Of a stretch of 64,000 bases of DNA, positions 1-9,864 are shown piece after piece. The first letter of the stretch is position 1. Every line of letters begins with the position of its first letter. The notes under the pieces are model-generated. The model was not told where the DNA came from. It was given only the letters and a program-made list of their open reading frames with translations, and did no database searches. The translations under genes and the position numbers were made by a program. The stretch is from Verticillium longisporum (taxonomy: Eukaryota; Ascomycota; Sordariomycetes; Glomerellales; Plectosphaerellaceae). The stretch spans positions 4,712,001 through 4,776,000 of the forward strand of contig JAETXT010000003.1 in assembly GCA_019188255.1 (NCBI GenBank), read 5' to 3'.

Positions 1-308
1 TCTATATTTCCTAATATTAAGATCTTTAGATATTAGCTTATAAAAGAGCTAAAAGGCCTCCTTTAAGCCCTATATAAGAAATTAAGATTAATAGTTTAGG
101 GATATAGTAATTAAGAGAAGATAACCCTATTAATATAATCGCCTATAATTATATATTATAATTAACGATTAATCCTAGCGATTACCCTAATACTATAATA
201 ACGTAGCTATTAATTAATACTCTATAATATTAATTAAGCCTATACTTAGAGCGCTATAGATCTATTATATAACGTTCTCCTATATATTCCTAAAGAGCTA
301 TAATATAG
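1..308 (+). mobile_element. RIP-degraded Ty1/copia-like reverse transcriptase relic (left part)
   Basis: Frame 1 from base 1 reads about 102 codons that keep the flavour of a copia-type reverse transcriptase (segments such as KLRLIV, SPII, LILAI, NINQAY with stop read as Gln, PKEL). It is interrupted only by TAA/TAG where Gln codons CAA/CAG are expected, the signature of C-to-T change at CpA (RIP). The relic stops at the gypsy insertion site (TATAG, 304-308) and resumes in the same frame after 7138 once the inserted element and one target copy are removed. Base composition is strongly TA-rich, unlike the genes to the right. Family assignment rests on recognition of the degraded peptide, not on a search. 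Confidence 0.6.
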
Positions 309-741
309 TGTAACGCCCCAGCCCGGTCGTCACCAGGACACCAGGCAGGACACCCCGCAGGCGATCGGACGCGCCGCACGGACCCACAGGATCACTCACG
401 TGACCGTGACCAGATCACGATTCTCAAAGTGATCCGGTCACTAACCACACCGTGACCCAAGCAACAGGATCACGACAAGAAAGGTGAGCCATCCAACATG
501 GACTCACCAACCCAACACGACAAGGACAGAATGACAGGTATATAAGGACGGGCATTCGGTACTTGTAGATACATTCTTTCTCACGACAGTGATCAATCTA
601 AGTCTTACCTTGTATCCATTGTAACGAGTGCGCAACGCCTTACGACACCACATCGTCTCAGAGTCACAACCTAAGCTTCTGCAAACAGCAACCCTAACCC
701 TCTGACAGTGTTCCCCCTTCGGAAGCTGCCAGGTCGTAACA
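309..741 (+). repeat. 5' LTR of the gypsy element
   Basis: 433 bp, starting TGTAACG and ending GTAACA. It aligns base for base by eye with 6700-7132 at a constant offset of 6391. It contains a TATATAAG box at 539-546 and a R-region-like stretch. Near-perfect identity of the two LTRs argues for recent insertion. Confidence 0.95.
539..546 (+). promoter_or_regulatory. TATA box in 5' LTR (U3)
   Basis: TATATAAG in an otherwise GC-balanced LTR, in the place expected for the Pol II promoter of the element. The same box recurs at 6930-6937 in the 3' LTR. Transcription would begin roughly 25-45 nt downstream; the exact start is not visible. Confidence 0.6.
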
Positions 742-743
742 TT

Positions 744-752
744 TTGATCACT
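744..752 (+). other. Candidate primer-binding site (self-priming type)
   Basis: TTGATCACT lies 2 nt after the 5' LTR and is the exact reverse complement of AGTGATCAA at 588-596, close to the presumed RNA 5' end. I see no tRNA 3'-end complement beginning TGG at the expected position. Tf1/sushi-group chromoviruses are known to prime minus-strand synthesis with the 5' end of their own RNA, so a self-primer is plausible; a 9-nt match alone is not proof. Confidence 0.4.
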
Positions 753-804
753 CTTGTTCAGTAGGTTTACCTTGTGACACTGAGCAATACTTACCACAGG
801 AACA

Positions 805-2747
805 ATGTCCACCAACAGCGTCGGAAACAGCGCCAGCAACTTGGCCGCTATGATCCAGGAGCTCCGTTCGGAGAACGAACAGCTCCGAGCCTCAATGCAA
901 CAACTTCAAGGCGGAACGAGCATGAAGGCTCTTCCCCTCAGTCATTCGACGGCAACCCTAGGGCACTTCAGTCTTTCATCACCCAGGTACGCCAGTACCA
1001 CAAAGCCAATGAGGGCCAACTTAAGTACTGGGGCGAGAAGGTCGCCAACGCCTCCTCTTACCTCAAAGGGGACGCCTTGCACTGGTTCGAACCCTTCATT
1101 AGGGACTATTCCACCCACACCAAGAAAGAAGATATGAAGCAGGCCACCCAGGACATCTACGCAGGTATGAACGCATTCGAAGAAGCCATTAAAGGAGCGT
1201 TTGGGGACGTGGACGAGGAACGACAAAACGAAAGAAAAATCCTTCAGCTCAAACAGACCGGGCCAGCCACTAAGTACGCCACGGAGTTTCGACTCTTAGC
1301 CAGTCGACTCGATTGGACAGAGTCCGCTCTCATGGCCCGTTTCTACGAAGGACTCAAAGACGCCGTCAAAGACGACCTCATCCGGGAGGATAGACCCGAA
1401 ACCCTCACCGAGTACATCGCCATGGCCGTCAAAATCGACGATCGCCAGTACGAACGCAGAATAGAAAAGGGACGAAAGCCCGCTATAGGACCATGGAACC
1501 CTCGCATTCCCCACCACCGATCCAATCAAGGACGCAAGTACCAGCACGACAAACCCCGCGTCAGCACGGCTTGGGGACAGACCACCCATGCAGGACCCAT
1601 GCAGCTCGACAATACCAGACATGGCAAACCGAAGGATCTCAAGGACATGAAATGCTACAACTGCGGCAAAAACGGGCATATGGCTCGAGAATGCCGGCAA
1701 CCTAAGAAGCCCTGGAAACCCGTAAACGAACGACAGCTCAACCATACTCAACACCAGGACCATGCCAAAACTAACTGGACCTTCTGTTACCAGGATGATT
1801 GCCTGACCCACAAGGACAGTAAGGAACAGAATGGATGGTTCCCCAGGGCACCTACGGGACAAAGAACCCTGGCCATGATGGTCACCACCAGGAAGGAAAG
1901 ACGAATTCAGAAATGGGCCCAGCAAGTAACGCCGGAGACCCAGGAAATCGATACAGACGAAGAAAGGGCTTATGAACAAGCTCACCCGGAACCACAGGCC
2001 GCACCCCACGTTGGACTTATGAGCAACGAGGAATGGGACGAATACACGCAAGCAAGCCAGAAGGAGGAACCCCCGTTGGGACAACTTCAACTCCACATCC
2101 CAACACAGACCTACGCCGTTAGCAACCCTAGTGAGGATTACGATCCCCTTGTACCGTGGGACGAACTCATCTACTACGGGACCAAGCCATGGAAGGCCAG
2201 CGCCCGAAAGCAAGAAAGCACGAAAGAAAACGTACGACTCATGGTAGGAGACCATCCAGCACTCCACCACGCCCACGAACAACACTATCAGTTGTTTTGG
2301 CCCGAATGTGTCTACGACGACTGCGAATATCATTTCAAAGAGAAAGCCGCGCACCGGTTTCTCCCGCGCAACCACTGGACCGAGCCACGAGTAACGGTAG
2401 AGTTCGAACAGGAAAGTCGCAAATGGATCCTACACATGGACGAATACAGTCAAGGTCGGCTCACGTTCCGACCAGACCCCGCTTATCACGACAAATGCTA
2501 CCAAGACCATGCCAGATGGGAGGACTGCGATAATGACGCGTGCATAAAGCACTATATGGCCAAGGCCAGAGATTGGAGGCTTCACCGTATGAAACACGTC
2601 AAGAAGCCACTCTTCAGGGTCCATTATAAGGACGACGACAACCTCGACCCAAGCAATCTAAACACAACGTGGCCACCTACCATGCCGCCGCCTTCGGGAA
2701 AAGGCAAGCGTCGGTCGGACAGGGACAACGACCGACGAAGGAAGTAA
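805..2747 (+). CDS. Gag polyprotein (capsid/nucleocapsid), one-base frame step near 934
   Basis: The only credible ATG is at 805 (consensus-like context), opening a leucine-rich coiled-coil start (NLAAMIQELRSENEQL). That frame dies by 1137, while the capsid-like part continues in the -1 frame, which has no ATG of its own (its upstream start codon is GTG at 774). The two meet at the C4 run 934-937. The main frame, numbered from 774, shows a gag/capsid region (about residues 60-165), a CCHC knuckle C294-x2-C297-x4-H302-x4-C307, and then three repeats of the form W-x2-C-x4-C-x2-H at C338/C343/H346, C512/C517/H520 and C585/C590/H593. Gag packages element RNA in virus-like particles. It ends 2747, overlapping pol by 79 nt. 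Confidence 0.8.
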
Positions 2748-4741
2748 GAGCGATCTGCTCAGCCGAACGAACCCACGGCACGAATCACCTCTACGTGAGA
2801 GTAAACGTAGGAGGACGATGGGCAAGCGCGCTACTAGACAGCGGCGCCCAGGGCAACTACATGAGCCCCGAATACATCAACAAGAATAAGATCACATGGA
2901 AATATAAGGAGGAACCCTATGAACTCAGCACGGTGGAAGGACAAGCGGTCTCATACGGAGGAGGGATCGTGAACACGGAGACTGCGCCCCTCCAGGTGTT
3001 CATCTCTCGCCGTCAAGGTCACATAACCTTCGACATCACCAACATGGGAGGAAAACAAATCATCCTAGGCATCCCATGGCTCAGACAATGGAACCCTCAG
3101 ATTGACTGGACAGCTGGCCGCGTCCAGTGGAGTACGTCAGCCCCTGAGGAAAGACCCACGAGCGGTCTCTCAAGCGACCTCCAACTAGCCCTCACGAATA
3201 GGGACAACTCAGAGGAGACAACCCCGGAGGAGCTCACAACAGAACAGCAAGAAAGACTGCAGAACGTACCCAAGGAATACTGGAAGTACGAAAAGATCTT
3301 CAGGGAAGAAGTCGACACGGTGCTACCTAAGCACACACACTACGACCACGAAATCCCAATCAAGGAAGGGGAGAGCCCCCGATTCAACAAGATCTACGGA
3401 TTGAACCCTCGACAGATGGATACTCTCGACGAGTATCTCAAGGAGAACCTCAGAAAAGGATACATCCGACCATCGACATCCCCAGCAGGATACCCGATTC
3501 TCTTTGTGCCAAAGAAGAATGGCAAGGAAAGACTATGCGTCGACTACAGACAGTTGAACGACATTACCATCAAGAACTGCTACCCATTGCCTCTGATATC
3601 AGAACTCAGGGACGCATTAGCAGGAGCCAATTGGTTCACAGCGCTCGACCTCAAAGGAGCATATAACCTCATCCGCATCAAGGATGGAGAGGAATGGAAA
3701 ACGGCATTCCGAACACGACGAGGACACTACGAGTACTTGGTCATGCCATTCGGATTGACCAACGCTCCCGCAACCTTCCAAAACATGATCAACGATGTAC
3801 TGCGAGAATTCCTGGACGTCTTCGTGGTGGTGTATCTCGATGACATTCTGATCTTCTCGAAGACAGTGGAAGAACACAAGGGACACGTCCACCAGGTCCT
3901 CACACGACTACACCAGCACGAGCTGTTAGTAGAACCAGAAAAAGCCAAGTTCCACACACAGGAAGTAGATTTCCTAGGGTATACGATCACCCCAGGAGAA
4001 ATCAGGATGGAAAAATCCAAAGTGGCAGCCATCAGGGAATGGCCTACACCAAAGAACGTCAAGGACGTCAGAGCATTCCTCGGTTTCGTCAACTTCTACC
4101 GACGATTCCTAAAAGGATACAGCAAGACTGCCAATCCTTTGACGAGCCTCACGGTCAAGGAAATAGAGTTCGCATGGAACGAACCCCAAGAAAAGGCATT
4201 TCGCCAAATTATCGATGCCGTCCTCAGCGAACCAGTCCTCCGAATGATAGACCCCGAAAAACCCATGGAAGTCGAGACAGATGCCTCCGACTTCGCCATT
4301 GGAGGACAGTTAGGACAAAGGGACGACCAAGGACGCCTGCACCCAGTAGCGTTCTTCTCGAAGAAGCTACACGGACCAGAGCTCAATTATCAGATACACG
4401 ACAAAGAACTCATGGCAATCATCGAAGCCTTCAAAGAATGGAGAACGTATCTCTCCGGAGCACGACACGAAGTCAAGGTCTACACCGACCACAAAAATCT
4501 TGCACACTTCACAACGAACAAAGACCTCAACAAACGCCAAATAAGATGGGCAGAATTCCTTTCGGAATTCAACTTCACCATCATCTATCGCAAAGGATCT
4601 GAGAATGGCAGGGCAGACATTCTGAGCAGACGCTCAGATCATGAACAAAACACGCCCCCAACATTAACGCCATCCTGGCGAAAGACAAAGAAGGGAATCT
4701 CATCCCTTATCACCGAACGCTGGCAGTCACCACTCGCGTGA
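2669..4741 (+). CDS. Pol part 1: protease, reverse transcriptase, RNase H
   Basis: This open frame has no ATG start (GTG at 2669) and lies -1 relative to gag, so it is made as a Gag-Pol fusion, either by frameshifting or because a base is missing in the G3A4 run 2696-2702. It contains the aspartic protease site D57-S-G-A-Q, the RT catalytic box Y389-L-D-D and RNase H acidic residues in DASDFAIGG (D538) and YTDHK (D607). It copies the genomic RNA into DNA inside the particle. The last ~30 residues before the TGA at 4739-4741 do not look like pol, because the true frame has moved to -1 near the C5 run 4655-4659 and continues in the integrase ORF. Confidence 0.9.
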   Translation: MATYHAAAFGKRQASVGQGQRPTKEVRAICSAERTHGTNHLYVRVNVGGRWASALLDSGAQGNYMSPEYINKNKITWKYKEEPYELSTVEGQAVSYGGGIVNTETAPLQVFISRRQGHITFDITNMGGKQIILGIPWLRQWNPQIDWTAGRVQWSTSAPEERPTSGLSSDLQLALTNRDNSEETTPEELTTEQQERLQNVPKEYWKYEKIFREEVDTVLPKHTHYDHEIPIKEGESPRFNKIYGLNPRQMDTLDEYLKENLRKGYIRPSTSPAGYPILFVPKKNGKERLCVDYRQLNDITIKNCYPLPLISELRDALAGANWFTALDLKGAYNLIRIKDGEEWKTAFRTRRGHYEYLVMPFGLTNAPATFQNMINDVLREFLDVFVVVYLDDILIFSKTVEEHKGHVHQVLTRLHQHELLVEPEKAKFHTQEVDFLGYTITPGEIRMEKSKVAAIREWPTPKNVKDVRAFLGFVNFYRRFLKGYSKTANPLTSLTVKEIEFAWNEPQEKAFRQIIDAVLSEPVLRMIDPEKPMEVETDASDFAIGGQLGQRDDQGRLHPVAFFSKKLHGPELNYQIHDKELMAIIEAFKEWRTYLSGARHEVKVYTDHKNLAHFTTNKDLNKRQIRWAEFLSEFNFTIIYRKGSENGRADILSRRSDHEQNTPPTLTPSWRKTKKGISSLITERWQSPLA

Positions 4742-6072
4742 CACCCGCCAGACCACCTACGGAAGCATTGGAACTAATTCGACAAGTCCACGAAGCCAAG
4801 GCCCACGGGCACCAAGGAGTAGCGAAGACCTTCGCTCGACTTAAGAAACACCATAACTTCAAAGGAACCAGACAGGACGTCACAACAGTCATTCGCAACT
4901 GCGACCTCTGCAAAAAGAGCAAGGCAGAAAGGCACAGGCCTTACGGAGAACTCAAGGCTTTGCCAGTACCAGCAGCAGCCTGGGAGTCAGTCTCACTGGA
5001 CTTCATCACCAGCCTGCCACCATCGAAGGAACCCTTAACTGGGACCTCTTACGACAACATCCTAGTAGTCGTAGACCGACTCACTAAGTACTCATATTTT
5101 CTCCCGTATAAAGCCACAGGAACGGCAGAAGACCTCGCCTATGTCTTCCTCAGAAACATTGTAGGACAGCACGGACTCCCAAAAGAACTGGTGTCAGATA
5201 GAGACAAGCTCTTCACCAGTAACTTCTGGAAGTCACTCATCGCTCAACTTGGAGCCAAACATAAACTATCCACGGCTTTTCACCCGCAGACAGACGGACA
5301 AACGGAAAGAACGAACCAGACTTTGGAGCAGTACCTCCGGTGTTATATCAACTACCAACAGGATGACTGGGTCACATTACTACCCATCGCACAGTTTGCA
5401 TACAACAGCTCACCAAGCGAGTCCACAAAGGAGTCACCCTTCTATGCCAACTATGGGTACAACCCAACAGCCTACGCGGAACGCCGCGAAGCACCAGACA
5501 CGCCAAAAGCAACCAACATTGCGGCCAGCATCCGCAAGATCCAGGACCAGATCAAGCTCGACCTCGAGCTCGTACGTACCAGAATGACCACGTACGCCAA
5601 CAAAACAAGGATGAAGGGACCATCCTTACAGGAGGGAGGTAGCGTCTACCTTATCCGCCGAAACATCAAAACCAAACGACCAAACGACAAATTGGACTTC
5701 AAGAAACTAGGACCTTTTAAAATTCTCAAGAAACTCTCGGATACCAACTACCACCTCTCATTGCCAGAGAACATGAAGATTCACCCCGTTTTTCACATAG
5801 CACTTTTGGAACCAGCACCACCGAACGCACCACTCGCAACCAGCGTGGAAGTAGAAGACACAAACGAATACGAAGTCGAAAGAATCATCGACTACAGAAA
5901 AACGAACAAACAAGACGAATACCTCATCAAATGGAAAAACTATGGGCATGAAGAAAATACATGGGAACCAATCAAGAACCTGAACTGCCCACAGTTGCTG
6001 AAGCAGTATCACCAGTCCCAAGGAAATCAAGCGACTCCGGGTCAAAGGAGCCCAAGGCGCTCCAATCAATAA
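4645..6072 (+). CDS. Pol part 2: integrase with C-terminal chromodomain
   Basis: This frame opens after a TGA at 4642-4644 and carries the expected linker after RNase H before any start codon, so it is the continuation of pol displaced by one base. It shows an HHCC zinc-binding region (H-E-A-x-A-H-G-H ... C-D-L-C), the DDE core (D in SLDFIT, D in SDRDKLF, E in DGQTERTNQ) and, at the end, a chromodomain (YEVERIIDYR ... YLIKWKNYG-x-ENTWEP). Integrase inserts the cDNA. In chromoviruses the chromodomain directs insertion to methylated heterochromatin, which fits the landing site inside a RIP-mutated tract. Stop at 6070-6072. Confidence 0.92.
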   Translation, partial: TKHAPNINAILAKDKEGNLIPYHRTLAVTTRVTPARPPTEALELIRQVHEAKAHGHQGVAKTFARLKKHHNFKGTRQDVTTVIRNCDLCKKSKAERHRPYGELKALPVPAAAWESVSLDFITSLPPSKEPLTGTSYDNILVVVDRLTKYSYFLPYKATGTAEDLAYVFLRNIVGQHGLPKELVSDRDKLFTSNFWKSLIAQLGAKHKLSTAFHPQTDGQTERTNQTLEQYLRCYINYQQDDWVTLLPIAQFAYNSSPSESTKESPFYANYGYNPTAYAERREAPDTPKATNIAASIRKIQDQIKLDLELVRTRMTTYANKTRMKGPSLQEGGSVYLIRRNIKTKRPNDKLDFKKLGPFKILKKLSDTNYHLSLPENMKIHPVFHIALLEPAPPNAPLATSVEVEDTNEYEVERIIDYRKTNKQDEYLIKWKNYGHEENTWEPIKNLNCPQLLKQYHQSQGNQATPGQRSPRRSNQ

Positions 6073-6594
6073 CCCCGAAACCCCCAGCCGCTTGCACGGC
6101 CACCACGGCCTCAGACTCCTCCGCTCCGCGGAATCCAACTCGTCCAGAGACTGCAACCCTTGGTTCACCATCTTCACACCCCTCTCATGAAGAGATCGCT
6201 TCTGAGTACGAAGGCGCTTCAAACGACTGAGAGCTTCCGCCACTTGAGACTGCAGCTCCTCCAAACGCGCCTCCTCATCCAGCTCCTTCTTGTCCAGCTT
6301 GCCTAGCTCCTGGGTGATGCGAGACACTACTATGGGTTAGCGGACTGAGAAAGCGAGAGAGACACCACTACAGGCACTCACGAGCGTTGACGGGCACCCC
6401 GAACCATCGCAGGAGCGACCGCGACGAACGCATTCGGAGCAGCGACTGACGCCCTCCACCATACGACACTTCCAACCCTTCCGTTGGCAGAAGGAACACG
6501 GCATGACGTCGTAGCCACGAAGCTCAATAAAATCAAACTGTTCTTGTCGCTTTCGAGCAGACAGGGACTTTGGTTTTTCGACACGACTCGACAT
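5758..6594 (-). CDS. Antisense gene in retrotransposon: Zn2Cys6-like cluster plus coiled coil
   Basis: Read on the minus strand, an ATG at 6594 opens a protein whose cysteines C33-x2-C36-x6-C43-x8-C52-x2-C55-x6-C62 fit the Zn(II)2Cys6 spacing of fungal DNA-binding domains. A canonical 52-nt intron follows (6330-6381: GTGAGT donor, CGCTAAC branch, CATAG acceptor). Exon 2 from 6329 is a charged coiled coil (ITQELGKLDKKELDEEARL, then LDELDSAERR) before running antisense to the integrase tail. Exon 1 and exon 2 differ by one base unless the C4 run at 6397-6400 (plus strand) has lost a base. Function is unknown. I recall similar short cysteine-cluster/coiled-coil proteins as common orphan annotations in fungi, which would fit carriage by such elements (inference). 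The real 3' end is uncertain. Confidence 0.6.
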
Positions 6595-6684
6595 TTCGTT
6601 AGTATCATGAAGGAAGAACAAGTTGAGGGACATAATTACCTGGGGTGCGGCGCTTACAAGTAAGGGTCGCTGGGACATCGACCT

Positions 6685-6696
6685 GGAGGAGGAGAA
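6685..6696 (+). other. Polypurine tract
   Basis: GGAGGAGGAGAA immediately upstream (3 nt gap) of the 3' LTR, the expected primer site for plus-strand DNA synthesis. Confidence 0.75.
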
Positions 6697-6699
6697 TCA

Positions 6700-7132
6700 T
6701 GTAACGCCCCAGCCCGGTCGTCACCAGGACACCAGGCAGGACACCCCGCAGGCGATCGGACGCGCCGCACGGACCCACAGGATCACTCACGTGACCGTGA
6801 CCAGATCACGATTCTCAAAGTGATCCGGTCACTAACCACACCGTGACCCAAGCAACAGGATCACGACAAGAAAGGTGAGCCATCCAACATGGACTCACCA
6901 ACCCAACACGACAAGGACAGAATGACAGGTATATAAGGACGGGCATTCGGTACTTGTAGATACATTCTTTCTCACGACAGTGATCAATCTAAGTCTTACC
7001 TTGTATCCATTGTAACGAGTGCGCAACGCCTTACGACACCACATCGTCTCAGAGTCACAACCTAAGCTTCTGCAAACAGCAACCCTAACCCTCTGACAGT
7101 GTTCCCCCTTCGGAAGCTGCCAGGTCGTAACA
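6700..7132 (+). repeat. 3' LTR of the gypsy element
   Basis: 433 bp, TG...CA, matching the 5' LTR at every position compared, with its own TATA box at 6930-6937. It is followed at once by the target duplication TATAG (7133-7137). Confidence 0.95.
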
Positions 7133-7137
7133 TATAG

Positions 7138-8925
7138 ATATCTTAATAGAATCGTCTTCTATATTATAAAGCCGCTCTATAATATCGTAGAATTAGGTCT
7201 CTATTAGTTTATAACTTATTAACGCTATTATAGAGAGCGCCTAAACGCTATTCTAATAGGCTACGATCCGTATTTACTTCTAACTAGAGCTAGAGAGAGC
7301 TATAGACTAATCGGAATATAAATTAACGATTCCCTTAACCTCGGAGAGCCTATATTTATATAAAAGGAATAAATAGAGCTCGAAAGCGCTAGCTTCTAAG
7401 TAAAGCCTACTTCTATCCTTAATATAGGATCTAATAGTATCTTTAATAGCTATATTATTAAAATTAGAACTAAAGATCTTATAATTTAATAGAAAGGCTA
7501 AAGTAATCGCTTAGAGCTAGTAACCCTAGGGATAGCGAGCTTAGAATAGGAATATATTACTTAGAGAGCTTATAATACCTATATTACTTTAACCTATTAA
7601 TTAGAAGTAGCCTTCGATTTCTCTATTATAGCCTAAGCTAAGAACCTATAAAAGGACGACTTTAAATAGCTTAATAAACGTATATAATAGTAGATTACTA
7701 ATATAGGCCGTAGTTTAAATTATATATACCTAGATCTCTTAATAGCTTAATTTTATATATTTATTAATAGTTCCTTTATTAATAATAAGGACCTAAGTTT
7801 ATAGATCGGATTTATTATCCTCCTTAATAATAAACGTTTTTATAATTAGGAGAACGCCTTTATAGTATATAATAATATCCTCTATTAATAATCTATTAAA
7901 TATAAATAGGTTATATATTTAGTTCTAGTTAGTAAGATCTATAGGATAATTAATAGCTTCGATATAGTTTATATCCTTAAATAGATACTCTAAGAGATCT
8001 ATAAATACTTCGAACTATTACTCCTATAGATAATTATCTATATTAATAGCTACTCGCTCTATTAATACTTAGTTTAATTAAGCATAATAATAGAGAAACG
8101 CTTAATAATAGATCTTATAGCGTTATAGTAAAGCTATAAAGAATATAAAGTTAACGAAATTAATTAGATCGCTAAAAGCGATAACCCTATAGATTTAATA
8201 ATTAAAGGAATATTAAATTAAATATTAAAAGCGCTAATAAGCTTTAATAAAGTTATAATTAAGATTAAAGGATAAATTAAATATTAAGAAAAGAATAATT
8301 AAGGGGTAAAGGTAATTAATATTAATAAAAATATAATAAAGCTTAAAAACGAGTACCCTAGAAGTAAAAACGACGACCCTATAATTAATAAAATAGTAAA
8401 ATAATTATTCTATAAAGCGGACTAGGCCTCGGAATCCGAAAAATCCGAGTTTAATTATTCTAGCAAGTCCTACTAGAGGTAATTAAAGAGCTATAGAGCT
8501 ATAGCCCGCTTAGCTACTTTATAATTAATATTATAAAGATTATTAAGGTCTTTATTAAGGTCGTTACCCCTCTTCGCCTCCTCCTCCTTAGCGATCGTTA
8601 ATATACCTTTTATAATAATATATTACTTCTCTATATCCTATATCCTTTATTAGCTAATTATATAATTAGATAATTAAGGAAATAATAGAGAAGAGAGTTT
8701 ATTAGTTTCTTATTCTTATCCTAAATAGTTAAAAACTTTATAATAAGCTTAAACGCCCTAATTAGACTATAGATAATAATCGTTAAAGCTATAGATATTA
8801 GAAAATAGAGATTATAGAAGCTTATATTAATTTATAAAAGTACTTAGAAGTATATTTATAATAATAGGAACCCTTAGGCTCTAAATCGTAGTATACGCTA
8901 TTAGTATTAGTTTTAGTTTACTTAT
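7138..8925 (+). mobile_element. RIP-degraded copia-like relic, continuation (RT to RNase H)
   Basis: When the gypsy element and one TATAG are removed, the frame from 1-308 runs on here without a shift. First come RT-like words (KPLYN, RYYRERLN, GYDPYLL), then from about 7690 RNase H-like text (NNKDL, IVYNN, SKIYRIINSFDI, YSLYQ with stops read as Gln, EKRLIIDLIAL, DNPIDL). Nearly all stops are TAA/TAG at expected CAA/CAG sites. The last 600 bp are non-coding-like but still pair with the inverted copy on the right (10149-10780). No functional product is possible. Confidence 0.6.
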
Positions 8926-9864
8926 TAATAAGATAAGACTTTAAGTACCCTAAATAGGGGACCTTATAAATATTACTATATATGTATATTATATCCTAGA
9001 TTAGTAGCTCCTACGATTAGTGCTGATTAGGTTTTTACGCTTTACTATTCTCTTAGTAGGAGGGGCAATAGGTATAAGGACTTTATACTTAAGTAGTATT
9101 ATCGAGGCTAGGATAAGAGAAAAAGAGAGAGAGAGAGAATAGTAAAAATAAGGATTTAATAATTATTAGAGCTCTAAAATAGTAAATTAAGCTAATTAAT
9201 CTTAAAAATAAAGAATTATTATAGGGAAGAGGGAAAGTAAAAGGAATAGAATTATTATAACTTATTAACTAGATATACAGATCTATAGAGTATAGTATTT
9301 ACTAAACTAGCTTAATAGGATCTATTAATCCTATTTAAGCGGTTTAATTCTATTATTCTTATCGAAGGCGGTTTAATTCTATTATTCTTATCGAGAAAGC
9401 TAATAAAAGGGGTAATAATAATTATTCTCCTACCCTCTATTAATATATTAGCGATCTAGAGACTTTAGAAGCCTATATCTAGCTATTATAAGAGCACTAT
9501 TTAATTACTATTTATTTCCTTTATTAAAGGGTTTAAAAGCCTATTCCTATTATTTAATTATAATTTAATTCGTTTCCTTAGAGAGCTATTTAGTAGCTAG
9601 TTTAATTAATCTATAGCGCTAGGGACTAGGGATTTAGCGTTTATAGGAATAATAATATTAAGCTATATTTTTCCTTATTCTATCTATTATTCTCCTATTA
9701 TTATTTATTTACTTATTTATTTATTCATTTTATAGATTAGGATAATAGATCTAATACGCTAGAGACTACAGGATTATAAGTATATTAGAGTAGCTATTAA
9801 TATAGGTAATAGAGCCCGATATTAGTCCCTTAGGTAATCCTATCTATAAAGAAAAGATAGCCGG
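8926..9864. other. Spacer between inverted copia relics, AT-rich
   Basis: TA-saturated DNA with no open frame, lying between the two inverted relic arms. The only structure I see is a perfect two-copy 29-bp tandem at 9339-9396. Part of it (about 8975-9200) is slightly less degraded, with GGAGGGG and AGAGAGAGAG runs. Confidence 0.5.

Larger units (their letters stand above)
309..7132 (+). mobile_element. Full-length Ty3/gypsy chromodomain LTR retrotransposon
   Basis: A 6824-bp element with two 433-bp LTRs (309-741 and 6700-7132) that I could not tell apart by reading. It begins TG, ends CA, and is flanked by TATAG at 304-308 and 7133-7137. Internal order is Gag with CCHC knuckle, protease, reverse transcriptase, RNase H, integrase and chromodomain, which is the order of chromoviruses (Tf1/sushi-like group, Metaviridae). 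Reading frames step back by one base at three places, so no single ORF runs through as written. Composition is GC-balanced and free of RIP although the surrounding host DNA is saturated with it, so the insertion looks very young. An antisense spliced gene occupies the 3' untranslated part. Confidence 0.95.

Noticed and set aside
2680..2747. Programmed -1 frameshift between gag and pol
   Set aside because: No classical X-XXY-YYZ slippery heptamer with downstream structure is apparent, and identical steps occur elsewhere at homopolymers; kept only as a possibility.
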